In this document: positions 18,431 to 28,140 of the stretch, one piece after another
Layout of the letters: each line of letters starts with the position of its first letter
Position numbering within the stretch: position 1 is the first letter of the stretch
Assembly: GCA_034090045.1 (NCBI GenBank)
Contig: JAXDTI010000002.1
Span: forward strand, 1 to 64,000
Source: JAXDTI01 sp034090045
GTDB lineage: Bacteria > Actinomycetota > Actinomycetes > Actinomycetales > Actinomycetaceae
Direction: 5' to 3'
DNA length: 64,000 nucleotides
Notes under the pieces: model-generated
Seen by the model: only the letters and a program-made list of their open reading frames with translations
Databases searched by the model: none
What the model was told of the DNA's origin: nothing
Position numbers and translations under genes: made by a program

Positions 18431-19801
18431 TCACAGCGCGAGACGTTCACGCACCACATCGGCAAGCCGAGCAGCGATACTGTCCGCCTCCGACTGTTCG
18501 GCGGCCTCCACCATCACCCTCACCAGTGGTTCAGTACCGGAAGGCCGCAGCAGCACCCTGCCGGTTTCGCCGAGTTCTCGTTGCGCAGCGCGTACCGCAT
18601 CAGCTACCCCAGGATCCTCAGTGACCCGGGATTTATCCACGTCAGGAACATTTATCAGGGTTTGTGGCAGGTGCTTGATGAACGACACGAGTTCGGCTAG
18701 TGGCCGACCGGAATCCTGTACCGCCCTTGATACCAGCAGCGAGGTGAGGATCCCGTCCCCGGTGGTCGCATGGTTGCCGTCAATCACGTGGCCGGACTGT
18801 TCGCCACCGAGCTTGTATCCATCAGCGAGCATCCGTTCTAAAACATAGCGATCCCCGACCGCTGTCTGCACAGTTTTTATGCCTTTTTCTTTCATGGCGA
18901 GAATCAAACCAAGGTTGCTCATCACCGTCACCACCAGGGTGTCGTGATCCAAAACTCCGTTTTCTTTGAAAGAAACAGCGAGCATCCCCATAATCTGGTC
19001 GCCATCCACCAACATACCGCAGTGATCGACTGCCAGGCAGCGATCAGCGTCCCCATCATAGGCGAAACCGAGATCCGCTCCGCTGGCGACCACCGCCGAT
19101 TGCAGCTGCTCAGGGTGGGTTGAACCAGAGTTCACGTTGATGTTGCGCCCGTCCGGGCTGGCGTTGATTACGACAACTTCGGCACCAGCTTCCCGTAGCG
19201 CCTCCGGCCCGAGCCGGGAAGCGCCACCGTTTGCGCAGTCCAACACGATTTTCATGCCGCTCAGGTCGGTGTCAGCAGATTTCAAAAGGTGCTCAATATA
19301 GACCGTTTCAGCACGTTTCGGCAGTTCCTGGATTTCACCTACCCTGTCACCTGTCGGACGATCCCAGGAGGCACCGAGCAGCTCGGCGATACGATCCTCC
19401 GTTTCGTCAGGCAGCTTGTAGCCGCCGCGAGCAAAAAACTTGATGCCGTTATCCTGCATCGGGTTATGGGAGGCAGAAATCATAACCCCCAGGTCAACAT
19501 CCATTTCAGCGGTTAGTTCGGCAACTGTCGGGGTGGTGACCACGCCGATACGATTAACGTCCATGCCGGCACTGGCGAGCCCCGCAGATACCGCGAGGTC
19601 CAGGAACTCCCCAGAGATACGGGTGTCGCGGCCAACTATCGCGGTGGGTTTTTCCCCGGACTTGCCGGAACGGGAAGCGCTCTTGTCTGAGGAACGGTGC
19701 ACCAGGCGAGCCGCCGCGACCCCCAGGTCGAGCGCCAGCTCTGCGGTCAAATCTTTGTTTGCGGTGCCGCGCACCCCGTCGGTGCCAAATAGTCTCGCCA
19801 T
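18431..19801 (-). CDS. glmM: Phosphoglucosamine mutase
   Basis: 456 aa; converts glucosamine-6-phosphate to glucosamine-1-phosphate for UDP-GlcNAc. The phosphoserine is S111 in MISASHNPMQDNGIKFF, the metal loop is YDGDADRC, the sugar-binding motif is GGEQSGHV and the phosphate loop is LRPSGTEPLVRVM. The ATG at 19801 is preferred over an upstream in-frame start because GGAGAGGC precedes it and MARLFGTDGVRG is the family N-terminus. A Ser/Lys-rich insertion occurs at about 37-51. It follows rpsI after a terminator, a common actinobacterial order. Confidence 0.95.
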   Translation of the reverse strand: MARLFGTDGVRGTANKDLTAELALDLGVAAARLVHRSSDKSASRSGKSGEKPTAIVGRDTRISGEFLDLAVSAGLASAGMDVNRIGVVTTPTVAELTAEMDVDLGVMISASHNPMQDNGIKFFARGGYKLPDETEDRIAELLGASWDRPTGDRVGEIQELPKRAETVYIEHLLKSADTDLSGMKIVLDCANGGASRLGPEALREAGAEVVVINASPDGRNINVNSGSTHPEQLQSAVVASGADLGFAYDGDADRCLAVDHCGMLVDGDQIMGMLAVSFKENGVLDHDTLVVTVMSNLGLILAMKEKGIKTVQTAVGDRYVLERMLADGYKLGGEQSGHVIDGNHATTGDGILTSLLVSRAVQDSGRPLAELVSFIKHLPQTLINVPDVDKSRVTEDPGVADAVRAAQRELGETGRVLLRPSGTEPLVRVMVEAAEQSEADSIAARLADVVRERLAL

Positions 19802-19847
19802 ATTTGAGCCTCTCCAATATACACGTAAAATACTGCCTAAAAGCAAT

Positions 19848-19884
19848 GATACCTGTGCCCGGCGAGGTGCCGAACACAGGTATC
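19848..19884 (-). terminator. Terminator after rplM-rpsI
   Basis: GATACCTGTG (19848-19857) and CACAGGTATC (19875-19884) form a perfect 10-bp stem. On the minus strand it is followed by ATTGCTTTTA. It ends the rplM-rpsI transcript 41 nt after the rpsI stop and before glmM. Confidence 0.65.
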
Positions 19885-19925
19885 GTTGTAGGTTGCCTGC
19901 CGCGATAGAACGCGGAGGGAACGCG

Positions 19926-20420
19926 TCAACGCTTCGAGTATTGCGAAGCTTTGCGCGCCTTCTTCAAACCGGCTTTCTTGCGTTCCACGGCACGCGCGTC
20001 ACGGGTCAAGAATCCGGCTTTCTTCAACGCCGGGCGGTTCGCTTCCCGGTCGATTTCGTTGAGGGCGCGGGAGATTCCCAGGCGCAGCGCGCCGGCCTGC
20101 CCGGAGATACCGCCGCCGGTGATGCGGGCGATCACGTCGAAACGCCCCTCCAGATCCAGCAGCGCGAAAGGCTCCCGTATGGACTGCTGATGCAGCTTGT
20201 TCGGGAAGTAATCCTCCAGTGCCCGTCCGTTAATCTTCCATTCGCCGCTGCCCGGGATTAAGCGCACTCGAGCGACGGCGCTCTTCCGCCGACCCAGACC
20301 GTAACCGGGCTTGGTGGCGGATTTGCCCTCGCCGGTTTTCTCGGCGGGGGTTTCCGTTGTGTACGAGCTGGGAGCGCTTTCCTCAATCAGCTCGTCTTTT
20401 GTTTCGGTGGTCTCAGCCAC
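19926..20420 (-). CDS. rpsI: 30S ribosomal protein S9
   Basis: 164 aa. The conserved core begins at [18 protein letters not shown] (about 40) and ends with the [12 protein letters not shown] tail that reaches the P-site tRNA. The first 39 residues are an acidic, T/E/S-rich extension often seen in Actinobacteria. It lies 41 nt after rplM, as usual for the L13-S9 operon. Confidence 0.97.
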   Translation of the reverse strand: MAETTETKDELIEESAPSSYTTETPAEKTGEGKSATKPGYGLGRRKSAVARVRLIPGSGEWKINGRALEDYFPNKLHQQSIREPFALLDLEGRFDVIARITGGGISGQAGALRLGISRALNEIDREANRPALKKAGFLTRDARAVERKKAGLKKARKASQYSKR

Positions 20421-20461
20421 TTTTCACCTCTTATTTCTCGTGCCCAACCGGGGTGCCGGTG

Positions 20462-20905
20462 CTACTGGGCGACCTTTTTCAGCTCATAGGGGATCGGCTG
20501 CTGTCCCTCGTGGGGATGTTCACTGCCGGCATAGACCTTCAGCTTCTTCAGCTGTGCAGCGCCGAGCTTGGTGTGCGGCACCATGCCCTTGATGGCTTTG
20601 AAAACGGCCTTTTCCGGAGCTTTTTGCATCAAATCCGCGTAGCGCGTGGCGCGCAGACCGCCCGGGTAGCCGGAATGGTGGTATGCGAATTTTTGCTGCA
20701 GTTTCTTGCCGGTGAGCACCACTTTGTCGGCGTTAATGATTACCACATAGTCACCCTGATCCGAGTTCGGAGTATAGGTGGCTTTGTGTTTGCCGCGCAG
20801 CAGGTTCGCCACGGTGGTTGCCAGCCGGCCCAGCACGATACCCTCGGCATCGATAATGTACCACTTGCGCTCGGTGTCGCCGAGCTTCGGTGTGTAGGTT
20901 CGCAC
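20462..20905 (-). CDS. rplM: 50S ribosomal protein L13
   Basis: 147 aa from a GTG at 20905. That start has AGGAGGG about nine bases upstream and gives the family N-terminus VRTYTPK; the frame extends to 20941 without support. Landmarks are [34 protein letters not shown] and GMVPHTKLG. It is the first gene of rplM-rpsI and has its own promoter and a leader of about 170 nt. Confidence 0.97.
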   Translation of the reverse strand: MRTYTPKLGDTERKWYIIDAEGIVLGRLATTVANLLRGKHKATYTPNSDQGDYVVIINADKVVLTGKKLQQKFAYHHSGYPGGLRATRYADLMQKAPEKAVFKAIKGMVPHTKLGAAQLKKLKVYAGSEHPHEGQQPIPYELKKVAQ

Positions 20906-21080
20906 TTTCGTGCCCTCCTGTTGTTGAATCCTCCGGGGCACCTATCGGCGTCTGCGACCCGCGTGATAAGCACGGAGACGTGGCAGGTAACCCCTTAGCT
21001 TCCTGTCTGCGCACTCGCCGGCCAAATGTGTCGCGACCGTGGGAATGGGAGCCGCGATGGCGTGCGCGCACAACATTTCA

Positions 21081-21109
21081 ACTCTACTGACTGCCGGTAT
21101 ATAGGTCAA
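21081..21109 (-). promoter_or_regulatory. Promoter of rplM-rpsI
   Basis: On the minus strand TTGACC (21104-21109) and TAGAGT (21081-21086) are spaced by 17 bp, a good sigma-70-type pair. Transcription would start near 21074, leaving a leader of about 170 nt before rplM (20906-21074) that could hold an autogenous control structure. The rest of 20906-21239 shows only an imperfect inverted repeat, CTATCC/GGATAG, near 21170. Confidence 0.55.
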
Positions 21110-21239
21110 AACCAGCGTGCCGAAACAGACCCCGCGTGAGTATCGGATCGCTCAGCGAGCTATCCGTATTAGGGGATAGTAGCTATACAGAACAATCAGG
21201 TGAACACCCGTGGCTGTGGGGGTCGGATAGTATTGGGAG

Positions 21240-22055
21240 GTGCGTCTGCGAATCGATTTAGCTTATGACGGGACTGGGCTGCACGGCTGGGCAGAACAGC
21301 CCGGCATGATGACCGTGTGTGGTTTGCTGCGCACCGGAATCGAAACAATAGTGCGCCAACCAGTCGAAATAACTGTCGCTGGGCGCACCGATGCCGGGGT
21401 ACACGCCGCCGCGCAAGTCTCGTTGATACAAACAGACGGTAACCCAGATACGGTGAGGCTGGAACGAGGACTGAGCAACCTGGCAGGACTCACCGGCCAA
21501 CAACTCGCCGAACAGATAGTGGTGCGCTCCCTGCGAACAGCCGAACCCGATTTCGATCCACGGTTTTCGGCACTATCACGTAGCTACTGTTACCGGCTGT
21601 CCGACACTGTTGCAACCTATCAGCCCTGGCAGCGAAACCTCGCCTCACTGCCACGCAACCGCCAAAAACTGAATCTGGAGGCGATGCAGGACGCCGCACA
21701 GCTGCTGCTCGGGGAACACGACTTCCTGGGGTTGGCGAAACCCCGCGAGGGTGCCACGACAATACGTACGCTGCAGCGCCTGGAAATACGCAGAAACGAC
21801 ACCGAGTACCTGGAGTTTTGGTTGACCGCAGACGCTTTCGCACACTCCATGGTGCGTTTCATTGTGGGGGCACTCACCGAAATCGGACGCGGACGGCGTG
21901 ATGCGGCATGGCTGCAACAGGTACTCGACAGTGGGGAACGCAACGGCCAGGTGCCACTCGCTCCCGCCCGAGGTTTAACACTGGAGAGCATAGAATACCC
22001 GGAACCGGAACACTACGCCGCCCAAAACGCCACCACCCGCCAGCTCCGAAAATAA
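21240..22055 (+). CDS. truA: tRNA pseudouridine(38-40) synthase
   Basis: 271 aa; isomerises uridines 38-40 in the anticodon arm of tRNAs. The catalytic aspartate is D51 in VAGRTDAGVHAAAQV. YCYRLS, HDFLGLAKPREG and FAHSMVRFIVGALTEIGRG follow as in the family. The GTG start has GGGAG directly in front, so initiation may be leaderless or weak. Unlike its neighbours, which are all ribosomal genes on the minus strand, it is on the plus strand between rplM and rplQ, so it has been inverted relative to the usual rplQ-truA-rplM order. Confidence 0.95.
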   Translation: MRLRIDLAYDGTGLHGWAEQPGMMTVCGLLRTGIETIVRQPVEITVAGRTDAGVHAAAQVSLIQTDGNPDTVRLERGLSNLAGLTGQQLAEQIVVRSLRTAEPDFDPRFSALSRSYCYRLSDTVATYQPWQRNLASLPRNRQKLNLEAMQDAAQLLLGEHDFLGLAKPREGATTIRTLQRLEIRRNDTEYLEFWLTADAFAHSMVRFIVGALTEIGRGRRDAAWLQQVLDSGERNGQVPLAPARGLTLESIEYPEPEHYAAQNATTRQLRK

Positions 22056-22067
22056 TACACAGGTACA

Positions 22068-22095
22068 GGGACGGAGCATTCGCCTGGCTCTGTCC
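22068..22095 (+). terminator. GGACGGAGC-type hairpin after truA
   Basis: GGACGGAGC (22069-22077) pairs with GCTCTGTCC (22087-22095). It starts 13 nt after the truA stop and belongs to a hairpin family also found after feoC-like, cydC-like and hemH genes in this window. No T run follows. Confidence 0.4.
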
Positions 22096-22119
22096 ACCCG
22101 CTGAGGTTTATCCGTAAAT

Positions 22120-22156
22120 GCCTACGGGCGGGGAGTTTCACTCCCCGCCCGTAGGC
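22120..22156. terminator. Perfect 16-bp hairpin between truA and rplQ
   Basis: GCCTACGGGCGGGGAG (22120-22135) pairs with CTCCCCGCCCGTAGGC (22141-22156). It lies between convergent truA and rplQ, so it can end both transcripts. No long T run follows on either strand. Confidence 0.6.
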
Positions 22157-22172
22157 TATACCAGCTCTGTGA

Positions 22173-22784
22173 CTACTCGGATTTATCCTCGTCCCCGGTC
22201 TTTTCCGCTTCGGATTCGCCATCGGTCTCGGCAGTCTCGGCAGCATCTTCAGCTTCTTCGACTTTCGCCTCAACAGTGGCATCTTCCGCCTCCTCAGCGG
22301 CGGCGGCTTCGGCAGCGTCCTCAACCTTTTCGGTCTCATCAGCTTTAGCGGCAGTCTTCGCGGCATCAGCCGCGGCCTTTACCACCGCTTTCTTCTCGAC
22401 CTTTTCGGTGACAATAGAAATCTGCGCCATCGGGGCGTTGTCGCCCTTACGAGACGGCAGCTTCACGATACGGGTGTAACCACCCTCACGCTCCGGATCA
22501 ATCTGCGGAGCCACCACATACATCAGGTGGTACACGGCGTTAAAACCGTCATGCTTCGCGTTATAGTCCGGGCCGATCTTCTTCGCCAAAATCCGGCGCG
22601 AATGCAGGTCACCTTTCTTCGCGCGAGTAATCAGCTTGTCCATCAACGGCTGTAGGCGACGCGCCTTCGCCTCGGTGGTGGTGATAGCGCCGTGCTCAAT
22701 CAGCGACTTCGCCAGCCCCGAGAGCAGCTTCTTCTCGTGCGCCGGGCCATTACCGACCCGAGGACCTTTAGTTGGTGTAGGCAT
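22173..22784 (-). CDS. rplQ: 50S ribosomal protein L17 with a long acidic tail
   Basis: 203 aa. The L17 core (about 1-120) starts MPTPTKGPRVGNGPAHEKKLL and includes KAKRLQPL-like and GPDYNAKHDGFN segments. Residues about 120-203 are an Ala/Glu/Asp-rich low-complexity tail; shorter tails of this kind are known in actinobacterial L17. It is the last gene of the alpha operon, 29 nt after rpoA, and ends before a strong hairpin. Confidence 0.96.
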   Translation of the reverse strand: MPTPTKGPRVGNGPAHEKKLLSGLAKSLIEHGAITTTEAKARRLQPLMDKLITRAKKGDLHSRRILAKKIGPDYNAKHDGFNAVYHLMYVVAPQIDPEREGGYTRIVKLPSRKGDNAPMAQISIVTEKVEKKAVVKAAADAAKTAAKADETEKVEDAAEAAAAEEAEDATVEAKVEEAEDAAETAETDGESEAEKTGDEDKSE

Positions 22785-22813
22785 TATTTCTCTCCTTCAA
22801 AAAACTCAGCTGC

Positions 22814-23830
22814 TCACTGCTCGTCACTGAACTGCAGTCCGACAGGCGCATCAAACTCAGGCATCGGGGAATCCTTCAACCCCATCCCCATTTCAGCGAG
22901 CTTGTCCTTGATTTCCTCAATCGACTTCGCACCGAAGTTACGGATGTCGAGCAAATCAGCCTCGCTGCGGGCAACCAGTTCCCCAACCGTGCGGATACCC
23001 TCGCGGGTCAAGGCGTTATAGGAACGCGACTGCAACTGCAGATCCTCGATCGGTAACGCCAAGTCAGCGGCGAGCGCCGCGTCAGTCTGGGACGGACCAA
23101 TCTCGATACCCTCAGCCTCCGAGTTCAAATCCCGGTAAAGACCGAAAAGTTCCACCAGGGTCTTACCGGCGCTAGCTACCGCGTCACGCGGGGTGATCGC
23201 CGGTTTCGTGGTGACATCCACAACCAGCCGGTCAAAGTCCGTGCGCTGCTCGACACGGGTGGCCTCCACCCGATAGGTGACCTTGAGCACCGGGGAATAG
23301 ATCGAGTCAATCGGAATAGTCGAAATCTCGGAATCCGGGTCGTTGTTTTGCTGGGCAGAAACATAGCCGCGACCACGCTCGACAGTCAGCTCAATCTCCA
23401 GGGAACCCCTATCGTTCATCGTGGCGATATGCAGCTCCGGGTTGTGAATCTCCACTCCCGCCGGCGGAGTAATATCCGCGGCAGTGACCTCGCCAGTCTC
23501 CGACTTACGCAGGTACATGAGCACCGGCTCGTCATGTTCACTGGAGAGCACCAGCTGCTTCAGGTTCAGGATAATCTCCGCAACATCCTCCATGACACCG
23601 GGGACGGTACGGAACTCATGCGGCACCCCCTCGATACGCACCGAAGTCACGGCCGCCCCCGGAATAGAGGACAGCAGTGTACGACGCAGGGAGTTACCGA
23701 GAGTGTACCCGAAACCCGGCTCCAAGGGCTCGATAATGAAACGCGAGCGGAAATCGTTAATCTTCTCTTCGCTCAGGGTGGGTCGCTGTGCAATCAGCAC
23801 TTTTGTTCCTTTCTTTCCGGTGCCCGCCAT
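22814..23830 (-). CDS. rpoA: RNA polymerase alpha subunit
   Basis: 338 aa; dimerises to nucleate core RNA polymerase. The N-terminal domain (about 10-230) has [20 protein letters not shown] and [16 protein letters not shown]. The C-terminal domain (about 255-318) has [16 protein letters not shown] and [19 protein letters not shown], which bind UP elements and activators. It lies between rpsK and rplQ; rpsD, often found directly before rpoA, is not here. Confidence 0.98.
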   Translation of the reverse strand: MAGTGKKGTKVLIAQRPTLSEEKINDFRSRFIIEPLEPGFGYTLGNSLRRTLLSSIPGAAVTSVRIEGVPHEFRTVPGVMEDVAEIILNLKQLVLSSEHDEPVLMYLRKSETGEVTAADITPPAGVEIHNPELHIATMNDRGSLEIELTVERGRGYVSAQQNNDPDSEISTIPIDSIYSPVLKVTYRVEATRVEQRTDFDRLVVDVTTKPAITPRDAVASAGKTLVELFGLYRDLNSEAEGIEIGPSQTDAALAADLALPIEDLQLQSRSYNALTREGIRTVGELVARSEADLLDIRNFGAKSIEEIKDKLAEMGMGLKDSPMPEFDAPVGLQFSDEQ

Positions 23831-23931
23831 TTGACACCGAACAGACGGTCGGCCTTGCGGCCATTATTCAGGTTGCTACGGTCCCCGGTGATGCTATGAC
23901 GGTCTCGCACACCCGGAAACCTGCTGGTGTG

Positions 23932-24330
23932 TCAGACGCGGCGCCGTTTCTTCGGGCGAGCGCCATTATGAGCCTGCGGGGTGACATCCTGCAGCGAGCC
24001 GACCTCAAGTCCAGCGGCCTGCAGCGAACGGATGGCGGTCTCGCGACCAGGACCGGGTCCTTTCACGAACACATCGACTTTCTGCATCCCGTGCTCCATG
24101 GCACGTTTCGCGGCCTCCTCGGCAGCCATCTGGGCAGCAAAAGGAGTGGATTTCCGGGACCCCTTGAAACCGACCTGACCTGAAGACGACCAGGAAATCA
24201 CGGCACCAGACGGGTCGGTAATGGAGACAATCGTGTTGTTGAAAGTCGATTTGATATAGGCGTTGCCCTGCGGCACATTCTTGCGCGGGCCGCGGCGGGT
24301 CTTGCGCGCCGCACGATTTGCTGTAGCCAT
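23932..24330 (-). CDS. rpsK: 30S ribosomal protein S11
   Basis: 132 aa. Landmarks are [51 protein letters not shown] and the C-terminal [12 protein letters not shown]. The usual Cys of the HNGCRP motif is Ala here. It forms part of the 30S platform and follows rpsM by 43 nt on the same strand. Confidence 0.97.
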   Translation of the reverse strand: MATANRAARKTRRGPRKNVPQGNAYIKSTFNNTIVSITDPSGAVISWSSSGQVGFKGSRKSTPFAAQMAAEEAAKRAMEHGMQKVDVFVKGPGPGRETAIRSLQAAGLEVGSLQDVTPQAHNGARPKKRRRV

Positions 24331-24373
24331 TTATGTCCTTCTCTGTATCATCGAATAGGCTGTGCGCCCGGCC

Positions 24374-24751
24374 TTACTTGGCCTTCTTCTTTCCGGCAAC
24401 GGTACGCTTAGGTCCCTTGCGGGTACGGGCATTAGTCTTGGTGCGCTGACCATGAACCGGCAGGTGCCAGCGGTGACGCAGACCCTGATAGCATCCGATC
24501 TCGATCTTGCGGCGAATATCGGCCTGCACCTCACGGCGCAAATCACCTTCGACCTTATAGTTCCCTTCGATGAAATCACGCAACTTAATCAGATCGGATT
24601 CCTCCAGATCCTTAACCCGGATATCCGGCGAAATACCGGTAGCGTCCAAGGTCTCTTTCGCGCGGGTGCGTCCCACACCATATATGTATGTAAGCGCGAT
24701 CTCCAACCGCTTCTCGCGGGGTAAATCAACGCCGGCAATACGTGCTGCCAT
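24374..24751 (-). CDS. rpsM: 30S ribosomal protein S13
   Basis: 125 aa; contacts the 50S head bridge and P-site tRNA. It starts [20 protein letters not shown] and contains [21 protein letters not shown] and [14 protein letters not shown]. The Lys-rich tail is typical. It follows rpmJ; a GC-rich inverted repeat (24777-24785 with 24817-24825) lies in its leader. Confidence 0.97.
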   Translation of the reverse strand: MAARIAGVDLPREKRLEIALTYIYGVGRTRAKETLDATGISPDIRVKDLEESDLIKLRDFIEGNYKVEGDLRREVQADIRRKIEIGCYQGLRHRWHLPVHGQRTKTNARTRKGPKRTVAGKKKAK

Positions 24752-24864
24752 TAACTTTCTCCATATAAATTTTTGTCGGAGGCCGTCGATTCGCCACCCG
24801 GTGAAACTACCGGCCCCGGCCTCCGCACCGGGGGTTGATTCGGCGAACCGCTTATTTGCAACAC

Positions 24865-24978
24865 TCAGCCCTGACGCTGCTTGTGCCGCGGGTTTTCGCA
24901 GATGACCATGACAACGCCGTGGCGACGAATCACCTTACACTTGTCACAAATCTTCTTGACGCTCGGTTTAACCTTCAT
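24865..24978 (-). CDS. rpmJ: 50S ribosomal protein L36
   Basis: 37 aa, read directly from the minus strand. It starts [20 protein letters not shown] and ends [10 protein letters not shown]. The four zinc ligands of the C+ form, C11, C14, C27 and H32, are all present, so this is the zinc-binding version. It sits between infA and rpsM as usual. The gene is short but unmistakable. Confidence 0.96.
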   Translation of the reverse strand: MKVKPSVKKICDKCKVIRRHGVVMVICENPRHKQRQG

Positions 24979-25002
24979 AATTCGTTACCTCTTCGGGGTC
25001 GC

Positions 25003-25224
25003 TCACTTATAGCGATAGATGATTCGTCCACGAGACAGGTCGTAGGGGCTCAGCTCCACCACCACACGATCCTCGGGAAGAATCTTTATGTAGTGCTGAC
25101 GCATTTTTCCGGAGATGTGCGCGAGCACCAGGTGACCGTTGTCCAACTCCACCCGGAACATTGCGTTCGGCAACGCCTCCGTCACGGTGCCTTCAATCTC
25201 AATGACGCCGTCTTTTTTAGCCAT
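25003..25224 (-). CDS. infA: Translation initiation factor IF-1
   Basis: 73 aa from ATG 25224; the OB-fold protein that blocks the ribosomal A site during initiation. The start is set by the universal [13 protein letters not shown]-terminus; the frame extends further upstream without support. [30 protein letters not shown] and [15 protein letters not shown] are typical. It follows map after a 115-bp gap that contains a likely promoter. Confidence 0.97.
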   Translation of the reverse strand: MAKKDGVIEIEGTVTEALPNAMFRVELDNGHLVLAHISGKMRQHYIKILPEDRVVVELSPYDLSRGRIIYRYK

Positions 25225-25294
25225 CAACCCGTCCTGCGTAATCCATCTGTTTCCCTGGGTGCGCACCTTTCCGGGCGCAAACACCCAAATGTCT

Positions 25295-25324
25295 ACATTA
25301 CGATATATCAGACCCCTACACCAA
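25295..25324 (-). promoter_or_regulatory. Candidate promoter for infA-rpmJ-rpsM-rpsK-rpoA-rplQ
   Basis: On the minus strand TTGGTG (25319-25324) and TAATGT (25295-25300) are spaced by 18 bp in the gap between map and infA. It would give a leader of about 65 nt. The -10 match is moderate. Confidence 0.35.
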
Positions 25325-25339
25325 ATTGAGACCCGAATC

Positions 25340-26179
25340 CTATACCTCGACTACCGGAACCCCATAGGAGGCGAGACCGGCACGCCCAAAATCCGGTGCC
25401 GTCAGCACCGACAAACCATCCGCAGTGATCGCGACCTGATGCTCCCAGTGAGCCGCACGCGAACCATCAACCGTGCGAACCGTCCAATTGTCAGCCAAAA
25501 CACGATTCTCAGGGGACCGGGCAGTGAATATCGGTTCAACACACACGCACATTCCCGGACGCAGACGCCCCGCATGACCCCGGAAAACATAGTTCGGGAT
25601 CGGCGGATCCTGGTGCATCTCATTTCCGATACCGTGCCCCACATATTCAGCAACAATACCGGCCTCCCAGCCGTGCTCATCAGCGGCAACAGCGACCGTC
25701 TCTTCTATCGCGAAACCGACCGCACGCACCGTGCGCGCCCCCCAAAGCGCCGCAATACCCGCCCACATTGCCGTTTCAGTGATCCGGCTCAACTGCAAGT
25801 CCCGTTCAGCGGCTGCCGCATCACCCCCCACGACCATGGTAAAAGCGGCATCCCCATGCCACTGCCTGCCCTCACGCAACACATACGCTCCACAGTCGAA
25901 ACTCACCAGATCCCCAGACTCCAAAGGGCGGTCATCAGGGATGCCGTGAACAACCGTGTCATTAACTGAAATGCAGGTGGATGCGGGGAAACCCTCATAG
26001 TCCAAAAAATTAGGTTCCGCGCCGGCAGCCTTTATGGTTTCAAAAGCCACTCCGTCAAGCTGTTTCGGGGTGACACCGGGTTTAACCGCCGCACGCAACG
26101 CAGCGTGAATCTCAGCCACCACCATCCCGGCCTCGCGCAGATAGCCGAGCTGGGTGGGAGAATAGCGCCGGGCACTCAC
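25340..26179 (-). CDS. map: Type I methionine aminopeptidase
   Basis: 279 aa; removes the initiator methionine from new proteins. Metal-binding landmarks are [40 protein letters not shown] and CVEPIF. The GTG at 26179 overlaps the adk stop (GTGA), giving coupled translation and the N-terminus [18 protein letters not shown]; an in-frame start at 26203 is possible but lies inside adk. The order secY-adk-map-infA is standard. Confidence 0.94.
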   Translation of the reverse strand: MSARRYSPTQLGYLREAGMVVAEIHAALRAAVKPGVTPKQLDGVAFETIKAAGAEPNFLDYEGFPASTCISVNDTVVHGIPDDRPLESGDLVSFDCGAYVLREGRQWHGDAAFTMVVGGDAAAAERDLQLSRITETAMWAGIAALWGARTVRAVGFAIEETVAVAADEHGWEAGIVAEYVGHGIGNEMHQDPPIPNYVFRGHAGRLRPGMCVCVEPIFTARSPENRVLADNWTVRTVDGSRAAHWEHQVAITADGLSVLTAPDFGRAGLASYGVPVVEV

Positions 26180-26727
26180 AGAATCGCCGCGATCTGATCC
26201 CAAACCTGGTCTACAGTGCCGTTTCCGTCAATATCGTGAACAATACCGGAACCGCGATAGTAGTCGGTAACCGGCTTAGTCTGATCCAGGTAGACCGCTA
26301 GCCGGTGACGAATAACCGGCTCCGTGTCATCGACACGCCCCTCAATCTTTGCTCGTCCAAGCAGTCGGTCAACCAGCGTATCGGTTTCAACGTGCAGATT
26401 AAAAACCAAGTCAATCTGTGTTTGACGGTAATCCAAGAAACTGGACAGCGCCTCGGCTTGCGCCAGGTTCCGCGGATAGCCGTCCAACAGATAGTTATCG
26501 CCCCAGGCATCCAACGTGCCCTCCACCATCGGGATAGTCACATTATCGGGCACGAACTCGCCGGCATCCATGTAGCGTTTTGCCGCGCGCCCCAAATCAG
26601 TACCGTTCGAGATGTTGTCACGAAAAACCTCACCGGTGGAGAGCCAACGCAAACCAGAATGCTTAACTATGCGATTCGATTGGGTACCTTTACCGGCACC
26701 CGGAGGGCCGACAATAATCAGCTTCAT
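26176..26727 (-). CDS. adk: Adenylate kinase (short lid)
   Basis: 183 aa; interconverts ATP + AMP and 2 ADP. The P-loop is VGPPGAGKGTQSNRI, the AMP site is GEFVPDNVT, and DGYPRNLAQAEAL follows. The lid is the short form without zinc cysteines (LGRAKIEGRVDD), as in most Actinobacteria. Its start overlaps the secY stop (ATGA) and its stop overlaps the map start, so the three genes are translationally coupled. Confidence 0.97.
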   Translation of the reverse strand: MKLIIVGPPGAGKGTQSNRIVKHSGLRWLSTGEVFRDNISNGTDLGRAAKRYMDAGEFVPDNVTIPMVEGTLDAWGDNYLLDGYPRNLAQAEALSSFLDYRQTQIDLVFNLHVETDTLVDRLLGRAKIEGRVDDTEPVIRHRLAVYLDQTKPVTDYYRGSGIVHDIDGNGTVDQVWDQIAAIL

Positions 26728-28013
26728 ACCAGGAACCCATCGTAGTGATGCTTCTTCAACTGGCTGTTGATCTGCTGGACTGTTTGTAAACCGACACCCA
26801 CCATAATCAGCAGCGTGGTGCCACCGAAAGGCAACTGCGTAATCTTCAACGGAATCATCAACAGCATCGGGATCAGAGCCACAACCGTCAGATAGATCGC
26901 GCCAGCAGTGGTGATGCGGTTGATAACGTAACGCAAATAGTCGGAAGTTGGGCGACCAGCGCGGATACCGGGCACGAACCCGCCATAGCGCTTCATGTTG
27001 TCGGCGACCTCGTCAGGGTTAAAGGTAATCGAAGTGTAGAAGAACGTGAAACCGAGAACCAACAGACCGTAGATGGTCAGATAGAACCAGTGAGTATTCG
27101 AGAAATACAGTTGAATCCAAGCAACCCAATCCGCATCCGGCTTACCGAAACCGGCAATCAGCTGCGGCATCGACAGCAACGCAGAGGCGAAAATCACCGG
27201 GATAACGCCGCTCATGTTAACCTTCATCGGGATATAGGTGGTAGAACCACCGAACATGCGACGACCGACCATGCGTTTAGCGTACTGAACCGGGATGCGG
27301 CGTTGCGCCTGCTCAACGAAAACAATCGCGAGCGTCACCGCCAAGATAATCGCGATAACCGAGAGAACCTTGCCCGGGCCGGCATTAGAACCCCAAATCG
27401 AGGTCAGCTGGGTCGGCAGGTTAGCGACAATACCGGTAAAGATCAGCAGCGACATACCGTTGCCGATGCCGCGCTCAGTAATCAACTCAGCCAGCCACAT
27501 GATCAGGCCCGTGCCGGCAGTCATCACGATAATCATGATAATAAAGTTAATTACAGTGTCATTGGGGATAATCGGGTCAACACAGTTGCCGAGCAACTGT
27601 CCGGAACGAGCCATCGCAATCATCGTCGTGGACTGCAAAACACCCAAAGCAATCGTCAAATAACGTGTGTACTGCGTCATCTTTGCCTGACCGGCCTGCC
27701 CCTCTTTATGAAGATCCTCGAAACGCGGAACCACAACACGCAGCAACTGGATTATGATAGACGCCGTGATATAGGGCATGATGCCCAAAGCAAACACCGA
27801 CAACTGGGCGAGAGCCCCCCCGGAAAACAGGTTAATCAGGTCGAGCAGACCGGACTGCTGGTTGTTCGCCAAACACGCCTGAACGTTCTTATAAGACACA
27901 CCCGGGGTCGGGATATGAGACCCGAGCCGATACAGCGCCATGATAAAGAACGTGAACAGCAGTTTCCTACGCAAATCAGGCGTCTTAAACGCCTGTACGA
28001 ATACACCGAGCAA
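26724..28013 (-). CDS. secY: Protein translocase subunit SecY
   Basis: 429 aa; the pore of the Sec translocon with about ten membrane spans. The N-terminus LFTFFIMALYRLGSHIPTPG, the plug region, QYAKRMVGRRMFGGSTTYIP and PTSDYLRYVINRITTAGA are family landmarks. The start follows a 133-bp gap after rplO that contains a GC-rich hairpin, so secY-adk-map may be expressed at a different level from the ribosomal genes upstream. Confidence 0.98.
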   Translation of the reverse strand: MLGVFVQAFKTPDLRRKLLFTFFIMALYRLGSHIPTPGVSYKNVQACLANNQQSGLLDLINLFSGGALAQLSVFALGIMPYITASIIIQLLRVVVPRFEDLHKEGQAGQAKMTQYTRYLTIALGVLQSTTMIAMARSGQLLGNCVDPIIPNDTVINFIIMIIVMTAGTGLIMWLAELITERGIGNGMSLLIFTGIVANLPTQLTSIWGSNAGPGKVLSVIAIILAVTLAIVFVEQAQRRIPVQYAKRMVGRRMFGGSTTYIPMKVNMSGVIPVIFASALLSMPQLIAGFGKPDADWVAWIQLYFSNTHWFYLTIYGLLVLGFTFFYTSITFNPDEVADNMKRYGGFVPGIRAGRPTSDYLRYVINRITTAGAIYLTVVALIPMLLMIPLKITQLPFGGTTLLIMVGVGLQTVQQINSQLKKHHYDGFLV

Positions 28014-28111
28014 AATGCCTCCAGCTCACTGTCGGGTCGCAACGCGACCGCTGAGGGGAATTAAGAATCTGTAAATAATCTTACACGCAACAGGGCGAAT
28101 ACTGGAGCGAT

Positions 28112-28140
28112 GCGGGCGGAACCCCTTTAGTTCCGCCCGC
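28112..28140. other. 11-bp hairpin between rplO and secY
   Basis: GCGGGCGGAAC (28112-28122) pairs with GTTCCGCCCGC (28130-28140) around CCCTTTA. It starts 7 nt after the rplO stop. Without a T run it may act as a transcript-stabilising or attenuating hairpin inside the spc operon. Confidence 0.5.
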
